From Catellatospora methionotrophica (GTDB lineage Bacteria; Actinomycetota; Actinomycetes; Mycobacteriales; Micromonosporaceae): a stretch of 64,000 bases of DNA. Shown here piece by piece: positions 26,047-33,126 of this stretch (within the stretch, counting starts at the first letter, position 1; the number at the start of each line of letters is the position of its first letter). The notes under the pieces were generated by a model. The model was given only the letters and a program-made list of their open reading frames with translations. It was not told the DNA's origin and ran no database searches. Location: the NCBI RefSeq assembly GCF_011297335.1, contig NZ_JAAOTJ010000004.1:248001-312000 (forward strand), given 5' to 3'. Position numbers and translations under genes: made by a program.

Positions 26047-27540
26047 ATGGCGGCACCGCGTTTCCCGTTCGACGACCTGCAGGGCTTCCTCGGCGCGCTG
26101 GAGCGGGCCGGGGAGTTGCACCGGGTCACCACCCCCGTCGATCCGACGCTGGAGATCAGCGAGATCGTCACCCGTACCGTGCGGGCCAAGGGCCCTGCGC
26201 TGCTGTTCGAGAAGCCGACCCGTGGCGTGATGCCGCTCGCGATCAACATCTTCGGCAGCGAGCGACGCATGGCGATGGCGCTGGGCGTGCAGGACTTCGA
26301 CGAGATCGGGGCCCGCATCGGCGAGCTGGCCAAGCCGGAGCTGCCGCAGGGGTTCAGCGGCATGATGGACGGCCTCGGCAAGATCATGCAGCTGAAGTCG
26401 CTGCCGCCGAAGAAGGTGAAGAGCGCGCCCTGCCAGGAGGTCGTGCTCAAGGGCGACGAGGTCGACCTCAACATGCTGCCCGGCCTCGTCATGTGGCCGG
26501 GTGACGGCGGCATCTACCACAACTACGGGTTGACCCATACCAAGCACCCGGAAACCGGTAAGCGCAACCTTGGCCTGTACCGGCTGCAGCAGCACTCGCA
26601 CAACTCGGTCGGCATGCACTGGCAGATTCACAAGGACTCGACCGCGCACCACGCCGTCGCGGAGCGCCGCGGCGAGCGGCTGCCGGTCGCGATCGCGTTC
26701 GGTGCGGACCCGGTGGTGTCGTACGCGGCGAGCGCGCCGCTGCCCGGTGACATCGACGAGTACCTGTTCGCCGGGTTCCTGCGCGGCGAGCGGGTGGAGC
26801 TGGTCGACTGCCTGACCGTGCCGCTGCAGGTGCCCGCGAGCGCGAACGTGATCCTGGAGGGCTGGGTCGAGCCCGGCGAGCGGCTGCCCGAGGGCCCGTT
26901 CGGCGACCACACCGGCTTCTACACGCCGGTCGAGCCGTTCCCGGTGCTGCACGTCGAGTGCATGACGATGCGCCGCGACCCGATCTACCACTCGATCATC
27001 ACGAGCAAGCCGCCGCAGGAGGACGGGCCGATCGGCCTGGCCACCGAGCGCATCTTCCTGCCGCTGATCAAGATCCTGGTGCCGGACATCGTGGACTACC
27101 ACATGCCCGAGGCGGGCGTGTTCCACAACTGCCTGGTCGTGGCGATCAACAAGCGCTACCCGAAGCACGCGCAGAAGGTGATGAGCGCTGTCTGGGGCGC
27201 GCACCTGCTCAGCCTCACCAAGCTGATCGTGGTGGTGGACGACGACTGCGACCCGCGCGATCTGACCGAGGTCGCGTTCCGGGCCTTCGGCAACGTCGAC
27301 TACGCGCACGACCTGGTGCTCACGCAGGGACCCGTCGACCACCTCGACCACGCGTCGTACCAGCAGTTCTGGGGCGGCAAGGCCGGCGTCGACGCCACCC
27401 GCAAGCTGCCCACCGAGGGCTACACGCGCGGCTGGCCGGAGGAGATGCGGATGGCCCCCGAGGTCGTCGCGAAGGTCGACAAGCGCTGGAAGGAGTACGG
27501 GTTCCCGGAGAACCCGTCGCGGAAGGGATGGCGCAAGTGA
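26047..27540 (+). CDS. UbiD-family decarboxylase of the futalosine menaquinone pathway
   Basis: A 497-residue enzyme of the prenyl-FMN-dependent UbiD family. It shows FEKPTRGVMPLAINIFG, the substrate/cofactor region HWQIHKDSTAHH, EGPFGDHTGFYTP with conserved Glu and Asp, and DDDCDPRDLTEV near residue 400. It is predicted to remove the carboxylate of the prenylated 1,4-dihydroxy-6-naphthoate intermediate. The cofactor would come from the UbiX-like protein encoded just downstream on the other strand. GAGGA lies seven bases before the ATG. It overlaps ubiA by four bases, so the two are cotranscribed. Confidence 0.92.
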   Translation: MAAPRFPFDDLQGFLGALERAGELHRVTTPVDPTLEISEIVTRTVRAKGPALLFEKPTRGVMPLAINIFGSERRMAMALGVQDFDEIGARIGELAKPELPQGFSGMMDGLGKIMQLKSLPPKKVKSAPCQEVVLKGDEVDLNMLPGLVMWPGDGGIYHNYGLTHTKHPETGKRNLGLYRLQQHSHNSVGMHWQIHKDSTAHHAVAERRGERLPVAIAFGADPVVSYAASAPLPGDIDEYLFAGFLRGERVELVDCLTVPLQVPASANVILEGWVEPGERLPEGPFGDHTGFYTPVEPFPVLHVECMTMRRDPIYHSIITSKPPQEDGPIGLATERIFLPLIKILVPDIVDYHMPEAGVFHNCLVVAINKRYPKHAQKVMSAVWGAHLLSLTKLIVVVDDDCDPRDLTEVAFRAFGNVDYAHDLVLTQGPVDHLDHASYQQFWGGKAGVDATRKLPTEGYTRGWPEEMRMAPEVVAKVDKRWKEYGFPENPSRKGWRK

Positions 27541-28451
27541 GCACCGCGTCGCGTGACGTCGCCGCGTCCGGCCCCGCGCTCAAGGAGCCGGGCCGGGTCA
27601 AGGCGTTCCTGAAGCTGGTCGCGATCGAGCACTCGGTGTTCGCGCTGCCCTTCGCGTACCTGTCGGCGCTGGTCGCGATGGACCGGACGCTGCACCGCGT
27701 GGACTGGCTCACGCTGCTGCTGATCACGGTCGCGATGGTCGGGGCGCGCACCTTCGCCATGGCCGCGAACCGGATCATCGACCGGCACATCGACGCGCGC
27801 AACCCGCGTACCGCCCAGCGTGAACTGGTCACCGGCGCGGTGAGCGTGCGTACGGCCTGGCTCGGCGCGGCCGTGGCACTGGTCGTGTTCATGGGGGCGG
27901 CGCTCGCGCTCAACCCGCTGTGCGCGCTGCTCGCCCCGCTGGCCGTGGTGCCGCTGGTGCTGTACCCGTACGGCAAGCGTTTCACCGACTGGCCGCACGC
28001 GATCCTCGCGCTCGCGCAGGCGGTCGGGCCGATCGGGGCGTGGCTGGCGGTCACCGGCACCTTCGCCGGGTCCGGCCCGGCCTGGCTGCTCGGCCTCGCG
28101 GTGGGGCTGTGGATCGGCGGCTTCGACCTGATCTACGCCTGCCAGGACGCCGACGTCGACCGGCAGATCGGCGTGCGCAGCGTGCCCGCCCGCTACGGGG
28201 TGCGCAACGCGCTGCTGATCTCCACGCTCACCCACGTGGTGACGTTCGCGCTGTTCGTGGCGTTCGGGGTGTGGGTCGGCCTGGGCTGGCCGTGGTGGAT
28301 CGGGCTGGCGCTGACCGCGGCCGCGTTCGGCTACCAGCACGTCATCGTTACCCCGACCGACCTGTCCAAGGTCAACCGGGCCTTCTTCACCGCCAACGGT
28401 TTCGTCGGCATCGCCCTGTTCGTCTTCGCCGTCGTGGCGCTGGTCGTCTAG
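27537..28451 (+). CDS. mqnP: UbiA-family prenyltransferase (MqnP type)
   Basis: A 304-residue polytopic enzyme. The two Asp-rich motifs that bind Mg-prenyl diphosphate are visible: NRIIDRHIDARN (about residue 80) and DADVDRQIGVRS (about residue 205). It should attach the isoprenoid tail to 1,4-dihydroxy-6-naphthoate. The GTG at 27537 overlaps the ubiD stop (GTGA), with GGAAGGG about ten bases upstream; ATG at 27528 is possible but has no room for a ribosome site. The assignment to menaquinone rests on the UbiD/UbiX neighbours and the mqn genes of the window. Confidence 0.9.
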   Translation: MSTASRDVAASGPALKEPGRVKAFLKLVAIEHSVFALPFAYLSALVAMDRTLHRVDWLTLLLITVAMVGARTFAMAANRIIDRHIDARNPRTAQRELVTGAVSVRTAWLGAAVALVVFMGAALALNPLCALLAPLAVVPLVLYPYGKRFTDWPHAILALAQAVGPIGAWLAVTGTFAGSGPAWLLGLAVGLWIGGFDLIYACQDADVDRQIGVRSVPARYGVRNALLISTLTHVVTFALFVAFGVWVGLGWPWWIGLALTAAAFGYQHVIVTPTDLSKVNRAFFTANGFVGIALFVFAVVALVV

Positions 28452-28480
28452 ACGTCGGTCCGGGTCTGGCCGGCGGGCCT

Positions 28481-28538
28481 TGATCGCTGTTTCGTGTCCA
28501 AAAGTCGGGTCTGACTTTCTGGCACGAAACGACGATCA
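28481..28538. repeat. Palindromic intergenic repeat, copy A
   Basis: It begins TGATCG and ends CGATCA, with inner arms TTTCGTG and CACGAAA and a central AAAGTC/GACTTT pair. It lies between the convergent ubiA and ubiX genes and can fold as a long hairpin. It shares its ends and TTTCG/CGAAA core with the copies at 46824 and 54029 and its core with 32945. Confidence 0.7.
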
Positions 28539-28576
28539 TGCGGTGGGCCTACGGCGCGCCGCGCGGGCGGGTGCGG

Positions 28577-29218
28577 TCAGCGGGTGCCGAGGTGGCCGGT
28601 CCAGCGGGTGAGCAGGGTGTGGGGGACGGCGGCGGCGTCGAGGACCTTGCCCGCGACGAAGTCGATGAGCTGCTGGGCCTGGGCGTTCGCGCCGCTGCCG
28701 TAGAAGCCGGGGCTGGCGGGCAGGACGACCGCGCCGGAGTCGATCAGCTCGACCAGGTGCAGCAGGTGGCTGCGGGTCACCGGCGTCTCCCGGGGCACGA
28801 TCACGACCGGGCGGCGCTCCTTGAGGTTCACCTCGGCCGCCCGCTGCAGCAGGTCCTTGGACAGCCCCAGCGCGATGCCGGCGCACGCGGCGGTCGAGGC
28901 CGGGACGACGATCATGCCCTTGGCCCGGTACGAGCCGCTGCTGGGTCCCGCCGCGAGGTCCCCGGCAGGCCAGTAGCGCAGGTCGGCGCCGTCGAGTGGG
29001 GCGTCGAGCCAGGCGGCGAGGTCTTCGCGCCAGTGCGCGTCGCGGAACGCGTGCCCGGTCTCGTCGAGGATGGTCAGCCGGGCCGCCCGGGACACGACGA
29101 GGTCCACCGCCTCACCGGCCGCGCACAGCCCGCGCAGCACCGCCGCGGCGTACGGGGTCCCGGACGCCCCCGACACCCCGAGGATCCAGGGCGTACGCGG
29201 CGTTTCGTCGGCAGGCAC
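28577..29218 (-). CDS. ubiX: UbiX-family flavin prenyltransferase
   Basis: A 213-residue flavoprotein with the FMN-binding GVSGASGTPYAAAVLR at the start, VPASTAACAGIALG, and ERRPVVIVPRETPV near residue 138. UbiX joins dimethylallyl phosphate to FMN to make prenyl-FMN, the cofactor of UbiD. The partner UbiD gene lies 1 kb away, convergent. The GTG start is preceded six bases upstream by TAGGGT and no ribosome site, so the mRNA is probably leaderless. Confidence 0.93.
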   Translation of the reverse strand: MPADETPRTPWILGVSGASGTPYAAAVLRGLCAAGEAVDLVVSRAARLTILDETGHAFRDAHWREDLAAWLDAPLDGADLRYWPAGDLAAGPSSGSYRAKGMIVVPASTAACAGIALGLSKDLLQRAAEVNLKERRPVVIVPRETPVTRSHLLHLVELIDSGAVVLPASPGFYGSGANAQAQQLIDFVAGKVLDAAAVPHTLLTRWTGHLGTR

Positions 29219-29224
29219 ACTTCG

Positions 29225-29230
29225 ACCCTA
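29225..29230 (-). promoter_or_regulatory. Leaderless -10 of ubiX
   Basis: TAGGGT on the minus strand, six bases from the GTG at 29218. Confidence 0.45.
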
Positions 29231-29259
29231 GTCCCACCCCGGCACGGCCGAGCCCCGGG

Positions 29260-30576
29260 TCAGATGGCGTACTCGCCCAGCGGGTCGGTGTGGGAGTGGG
29301 AGTACATGCGCTCGTGGAAGCGGACGAAGCGGTCGATCAGCGTGGTGGCGCGGCGGTCGGGCAGCCGGGCGTCCAGGGCGGACAGTCCGGCGGCCAACCG
29401 GGCACTGTGCAGGGCGTACAGGCCGGAGTGGTAGGTGAGGCTGTCGGCCAGGGCGGTGAGGGCGGTGACGGCGTCGGGGGCGCGCCGGGCATGCCAGAGC
29501 GCGACGTTGGCCTCACCGGCGACGATGTCCTTCTGCAGCCGGTTGAACGCGGCGTCGGAGTCGGCGGCGAGCAGATCCAGTGCCCCTTCGGCGGTGTCGC
29601 GCCCCTCGGCGTCGCAGGTCCGCACGATGCGGTTGATCAGCGCGTGCTGCTGCACCGCGGGCATGCGCAGCAGCCGGGTGCCCAGGTCGTTCTGCAGCCG
29701 CACCAGCAGGGACGCGTCGGACAGCAGGTCGGACAGGGTGCCGTCGGCGAGTACGGCCCGATGTTGGGGCACCGGGGCCAGCACGTCGTTGAGGACGCAG
29801 ACGAAGTAACCCAGGGTCGGCAGGACGAGGATGCTCTGCCCGCCGAGTGCGGCCAGGTCGAGCCGGGACAGGTGCTCGGCGCGCAGCGTGCGCTCCACCG
29901 CCCGGTAGCGGTCAGCCAGGCCCTGGCGGACCAGCGAGGCGGTCGGTGCGCCGTCGATGCCGTCGACCAGGTCGCGGCAGCTCTCGACGTTGGCGACGAG
30001 CGCGGCCCAGAGGCCGTACTCGACGTCCTGCAGCAGTGGCGCGTCGGCTCCGACGTGGCGGGCGTAGTCCTCGGCCATACCGGCGCGTTTGCCCCTGACC
30101 AGGCTCTGGTCGAAGCTGGAGGCGTGCCGGGCGGCGTCGCGGGCCGGGCCGGACAGCAGCAGCATGGCGGGGGTGTTCCGGCCGGGGGTCAGCGCCTGCA
30201 GCATGGCCCGGTTGAGCGCGCCGATCAGTTCGAGCCGCCGGGTCTGGGCGTCGTCGAGCGCGGGCTGGCCCAGGCCGATGGCCAGGTCGTCGGAGACGAC
30301 CTCGAACACCTGGTAGGCGTTCATGCGCCCGGCGTGTTCCAGCATGACGGGCCAGTCGTCCTCCTCGACCAGGCCGCTGAGCATCCTGGTGTTCATGGTG
30401 ACGAGCTGGATGACCCCGGTGCTCTGCAGATATTCGTGCCGCCGGGGATTGTCGGCCGAGTACGCCCATGCGGTGAAGTCCCGGTAGGGGCCGGCGGGCA
30501 TGTGCCGCCGGATGGTCTCGGTCAGCGCCGAGCACGTCGCTGCCAGCAGCTGGGCGGCTCGCCGATTGGTTGGCAT
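29260..30576 (-). CDS. Unrecognised all-helical protein, 438 residues
   Basis: A soluble protein with no signal and a strongly helical composition. I do not recognise the family. Features: VVSDDLAIGLG near residue 95, LLVRLQNDLGTRLLR near residue 290, RLQKDIVAGEANVALWHARR near 345, and a His-rich end (FHERMYSHSHTDP). The acidic DD pair and the N-D-x-x-T-x-x-x-R segment loosely recall the metal-binding motifs of class I terpene synthases (DDxx and NSE). The spacing and sequence do not fit well enough to assign that. The ATG at 30576 has no good ribosome site. It is alone between ubiX and the bldC-like gene. Confidence 0.7.
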   Translation of the reverse strand: MPTNRRAAQLLAATCSALTETIRRHMPAGPYRDFTAWAYSADNPRRHEYLQSTGVIQLVTMNTRMLSGLVEEDDWPVMLEHAGRMNAYQVFEVVSDDLAIGLGQPALDDAQTRRLELIGALNRAMLQALTPGRNTPAMLLLSGPARDAARHASSFDQSLVRGKRAGMAEDYARHVGADAPLLQDVEYGLWAALVANVESCRDLVDGIDGAPTASLVRQGLADRYRAVERTLRAEHLSRLDLAALGGQSILVLPTLGYFVCVLNDVLAPVPQHRAVLADGTLSDLLSDASLLVRLQNDLGTRLLRMPAVQQHALINRIVRTCDAEGRDTAEGALDLLAADSDAAFNRLQKDIVAGEANVALWHARRAPDAVTALTALADSLTYHSGLYALHSARLAAGLSALDARLPDRRATTLIDRFVRFHERMYSHSHTDPLGEYAI

Positions 30577-30716
30577 GCGGTCGGCTCGATCCTCGGGTCC
30601 GGCACGGGCCACACGGTTCGGTGGCCCGTTCAAGGAACGTGGTGTCCCTTCCCGCGGACGGGAGGCGAGCGCCGGGACGTGCCCTGTTCCTGGCGCCGGG
30701 TCAGCGCCGCTGATGA

Positions 30717-30749
30717 GGGTACGACCATATGGACCGCCGTGTCGTACCC
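30717..30749. repeat. Inverted repeat downstream of the bldC-like gene
   Basis: GGGTACGAC (30717-30725) and GTCGTACCC (30741-30749) pair perfectly across 15 bases. It lies 31 bases past the bldC-like stop and about 140 bases before the start of the helical protein gene, so it could be a terminator of the former or an operator of the latter. Confidence 0.4.
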
Positions 30750-30779
30750 CTGGATGGAGATCCTGGTTGGACCGCCGCG

Positions 30780-31049
30780 TCAGTATCCGCCCGGCCGGCT
30801 GCCCGCCGCCCGCGGCGCGGTGCCGGTGCCGGGTTGCGGTGCCGGGCCGCCCGGAGGATTGTCCTCGTCGAACTCGCCCTCGCCCTCCAGCAGCGCCCGC
30901 ACCTCCGACTCGCGGAACCGGCGGTGGCCGCCCGGCGTGCGAATGCTGCCGATGCGTCCGGCCGCTGCCCACCTGGTCACCGTCTTTGGGTCGACCCGGA
31001 ACAGCGCGGCCACCTCGCCAGGTGTCAACAGGCGATCTCCTGTGTCCAC
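30780..31049 (-). CDS. bldC: BldC-family MerR-like DNA-binding protein
   Basis: An 89-residue regulator nearly all of which is a single winged helix-turn-helix: LLTPGEVAALFRVDPKTVTRWAAAGR followed by SIRTPGGHRRFRESEVRALL. This matches BldC, the small MerR-type protein that binds DNA cooperatively and controls entry into development in Streptomyces. The tail is Gly/Pro-rich. GTG at 31049 is chosen because GAGGAGG lies just upstream; a longer in-frame ATG at 31121 lacks such a site. It is divergent from the Lrp regulator. Confidence 0.88.
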   Translation of the reverse strand: MDTGDRLLTPGEVAALFRVDPKTVTRWAAAGRIGSIRTPGGHRRFRESEVRALLEGEGEFDEDNPPGGPAPQPGTGTAPRAAGSRPGGY

Positions 31050-31260
31050 GCCCACCTCCTCGCGTCGACGGATTTGGTCCGGGCGCACCCGGTAGCCGCG
31101 TCCGCTGGGACGTACGCCCAATTAGAGCACCATCACTAGCTTGTGTCCCTAAAATGGTCGTATGCACCTTTTGGGGGGTTCGCATCCATATGTTGCGAAC
31201 CTCATTCGTATATTGCCCGAAGATGCGCCCCTCCGTGCCCACTCTGGAAGAAACTGCCTC

Positions 31261-31266
31261 TAAGGT
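31261..31266 (+). promoter_or_regulatory. Leaderless -10 of the Lrp-type gene
   Basis: TAAGGT lies seven bases before the GTG at 31274. This site supports that start over in-frame codons further upstream. Confidence 0.5.
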
Positions 31267-31273
31267 GCTCTGT

Positions 31274-31723
31274 GTGGACGCGATCGACCGCAACCTGCTT
31301 GACCTGCTGCGCAACAACGCCCGCCTCTCGTACGCGGAGCTCGCGCGACAGGTCGGCCTCTCCGCGCCGGCGGTGCACGACCGCGTCGGGAAGCTGGAGG
31401 CCTCCGGCGTCATCCGCGGCTACCGCGCCGACGTGGAGCCCAGCTCCATCGACCTGGGCGTGACCGCGCTGATCGGCATCGTCGCCGACCCGGCCGTCGA
31501 CATGGAAGACGTCTCCGCGGCGCTGCAGGGGCTCGACCAGATCGAGTCCTGCTACTTCATGGCGGGTGAGGAGTCATACCTGGTCAAGGCCAGGGTCGGC
31601 ACCATCGGGGAGCTGGAGCAGCTGATCGTGCAGCTCTCCCGCACCCGGGGGGTGGCCCGCACCCGCACCGCCATCGCCCTGTCGACCACGTTCGAGGGCC
31701 GTCCCAGGCCTCTGCTCAGCTGA
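31274..31723 (+). CDS. Lrp/AsnC-family transcriptional regulator
   Basis: A 149-residue regulator. The AsnC helix-turn-helix covers about residues 1-50 ([41 protein letters not shown]) and a RAM/Lrp ligand-binding domain covers 65-140 ([25 protein letters not shown]). Such proteins sense amino acids. The next gene, 31 bases downstream on the same strand, is a Cds1-like cysteine-degrading enzyme, so cysteine is the obvious candidate ligand, similar to CyuR/DecR-type control; this is inference. The start is GTG with a TAAGGT -10 and no leader. Confidence 0.88.
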   Translation: MDAIDRNLLDLLRNNARLSYAELARQVGLSAPAVHDRVGKLEASGVIRGYRADVEPSSIDLGVTALIGIVADPAVDMEDVSAALQGLDQIESCYFMAGEESYLVKARVGTIGELEQLIVQLSRTRGVARTRTAIALSTTFEGRPRPLLS

Positions 31724-31741
31724 AACTCCTTCGTGCGGTGT

Positions 31742-31747
31742 TACCGT
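31742..31747 (+). promoter_or_regulatory. Leaderless -10 of the Cds1-like gene
   Basis: TACCGT is seven bases before the ATG at 31755. It lies in the 31-base gap after the Lrp gene, so the enzyme may have its own promoter. Confidence 0.45.
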
Positions 31748-31754
31748 CCGGGGC

Positions 31755-32846
31755 ATGGAACAGCTGGACAGGTGTTGTGACGACGACCGGGCGTGGGTGA
31801 CGGAGGCGATCGGCAAGGTCGCGGCGGACGCCAACCGCAGCGCCGACACCCACCTGCTGCCGTTCCCGCTGCCGCTGTCCTGGGGCGTCGACCTCTACCT
31901 CAAGGACGAGTCGGTGCACCCCACCGGCTCGCTCAAGCACCGGCTGGCCCGCTCGCTGTTCCTCTACGCGCTGTGCAACGGCTGGATCCGGGCGGACACG
32001 ACGGTCGTCGAGGCGTCGTCGGGCTCGACGGCGGTGTCCGAGGCGTACTTCGCGCGCATGCTGGGGCTGCCGTTCGTGGCGGTCATGCCCGCGTCCACCA
32101 GCAAGGAGAAGATCGAGCTGATCGAGTTCCAGGGCGGCGAGTGCCACCTGGTCAACGATCCGGCGCAGGTCGTCGTCGAAGCGCGCTGGCTGGCCGAGGA
32201 CCGCAACGGTCACTTCATGGACCAGTTCACCTACGCCGAGCGGGCGACCGACTGGCGGGGCAACAACAACATCGCCGAGTCGATCTTCCAGCAGATGGCG
32301 CTGGAGCGGCACCCCGTCCCGGCCTGGGTCGTGATGGGCGCGGGCACCGGCGGCACCTCGGCCACCATCGGCCGGTACGTCCGCTACCAGCGGCACTGCA
32401 CCAAGATCCTGGTCGTCGACCCGGAGAACTCCGCTTTCTACCCCTCCTACGAGTCCGGCGACCCGACCCTGACGACCGGCAAGGGCTCCCGGATCGAGGG
32501 CATCGGCCGCCAGCGCGTCGAGGCGTCGTTCCAGCCGCACGTCGTGGACCGGATGGTGCGGGTGCCCGACGCGGGCTCGCTGGCCGCGATGCGGGTCGCC
32601 TCCGAGGTGCTGGGCCGCCGGGTGGGCGGCTCCACCGGCACGAACCTGTGGGGCGCGTTCGGCCTGATCGCCGACATGCTGTCGCGCGGTGAGACGGGCT
32701 CGGTGGTCACCCTGCTGTGCGACGGCGGCGAGCGATACGCGCACACCTACTACGACGACGGCTGGCTGACCGGGCAGGGCCTGGACCTGGCCGACCCGCT
32801 GACCACGGTCCGGCACTTCCTGGCCACCGGCACCTGGCAGGGCTGA
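31755..32846 (+). CDS. cds1: PLP-dependent L-cysteine desulfidase (Cds1-like)
   Basis: A 363-residue fold-type II PLP enzyme. [19 protein letters not shown] contains the Schiff-base Lys, [13 protein letters not shown] binds substrate, [14 protein letters not shown] binds the phosphate, and [13 protein letters not shown] lies near the end. It resembles cysteine synthases but matches best, from memory, the mycobacterial Cds1 group (about 366 residues) that breaks cysteine into pyruvate, ammonia and sulfide. The Lrp/AsnC gene directly upstream fits a cysteine-responsive pair. A cysteine-synthase activity cannot be excluded from sequence alone. Confidence 0.85.
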   Translation: MEQLDRCCDDDRAWVTEAIGKVAADANRSADTHLLPFPLPLSWGVDLYLKDESVHPTGSLKHRLARSLFLYALCNGWIRADTTVVEASSGSTAVSEAYFARMLGLPFVAVMPASTSKEKIELIEFQGGECHLVNDPAQVVVEARWLAEDRNGHFMDQFTYAERATDWRGNNNIAESIFQQMALERHPVPAWVVMGAGTGGTSATIGRYVRYQRHCTKILVVDPENSAFYPSYESGDPTLTTGKGSRIEGIGRQRVEASFQPHVVDRMVRVPDAGSLAAMRVASEVLGRRVGGSTGTNLWGAFGLIADMLSRGETGSVVTLLCDGGERYAHTYYDDGWLTGQGLDLADPLTTVRHFLATGTWQG

Positions 32847-32944
32847 TCGCCCGCACCGGCCGGCGACGGCGGGCAGGCAGCGCAGTGGCGGACCGCGTGT
32901 CGGCTGCGGCGTGTCGCGTCCCGGGGCTGTGCTCCGCGGCGAAG

Positions 32945-32982
32945 TGCTCGTTTCGGGACGCCTAAGCGTCCCGAAACGAGCA
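32945..32982. repeat. Palindromic intergenic repeat, copy B
   Basis: A perfect 17-bp stem (TGCTCGTTTCGGGACGC with its complement) and 4-base loop. It shares the CGTTTCGGG/CCCGAAACG core with the copies at 28481, 46824 and 54029 but lacks the GATC ends. It lies between the convergent cds1-like and DEAD-box genes. Confidence 0.7.
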
Positions 32983-33071
32983 TCGGCTGGCGCAGACATG
33001 TCTGGGTGCAGGCCTGGCGACGCGAGCAGAGCAGCATCCTTGCGGGGTGTGTCACTCCGTCCCGCATACGA

Positions 33072-33113
33072 AAGGTCCCGCACCAGCCGCGACAGCGGCC
33101 GATGCGGGACCTT
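33072..33113 (-). terminator. Terminator of the DEAD-box helicase gene
   Basis: AAGGTCCCGCA (33072-33082) pairs with TGCGGGACCTT (33103-33113). On the minus strand it is followed by TCGTATG after a T-ending arm. It lies 14 bases past the helicase stop. Confidence 0.7.
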
Positions 33114-33126
33114 GGTAAAGCGTTGA

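Noticed and set aside
28476-28550. GGGCCT direct repeats flanking palindrome copy A as a transposition footprint
   Set aside because: Six GC-rich bases at unequal distance from the element ends are easily chance, and the other copies show no such flanks.
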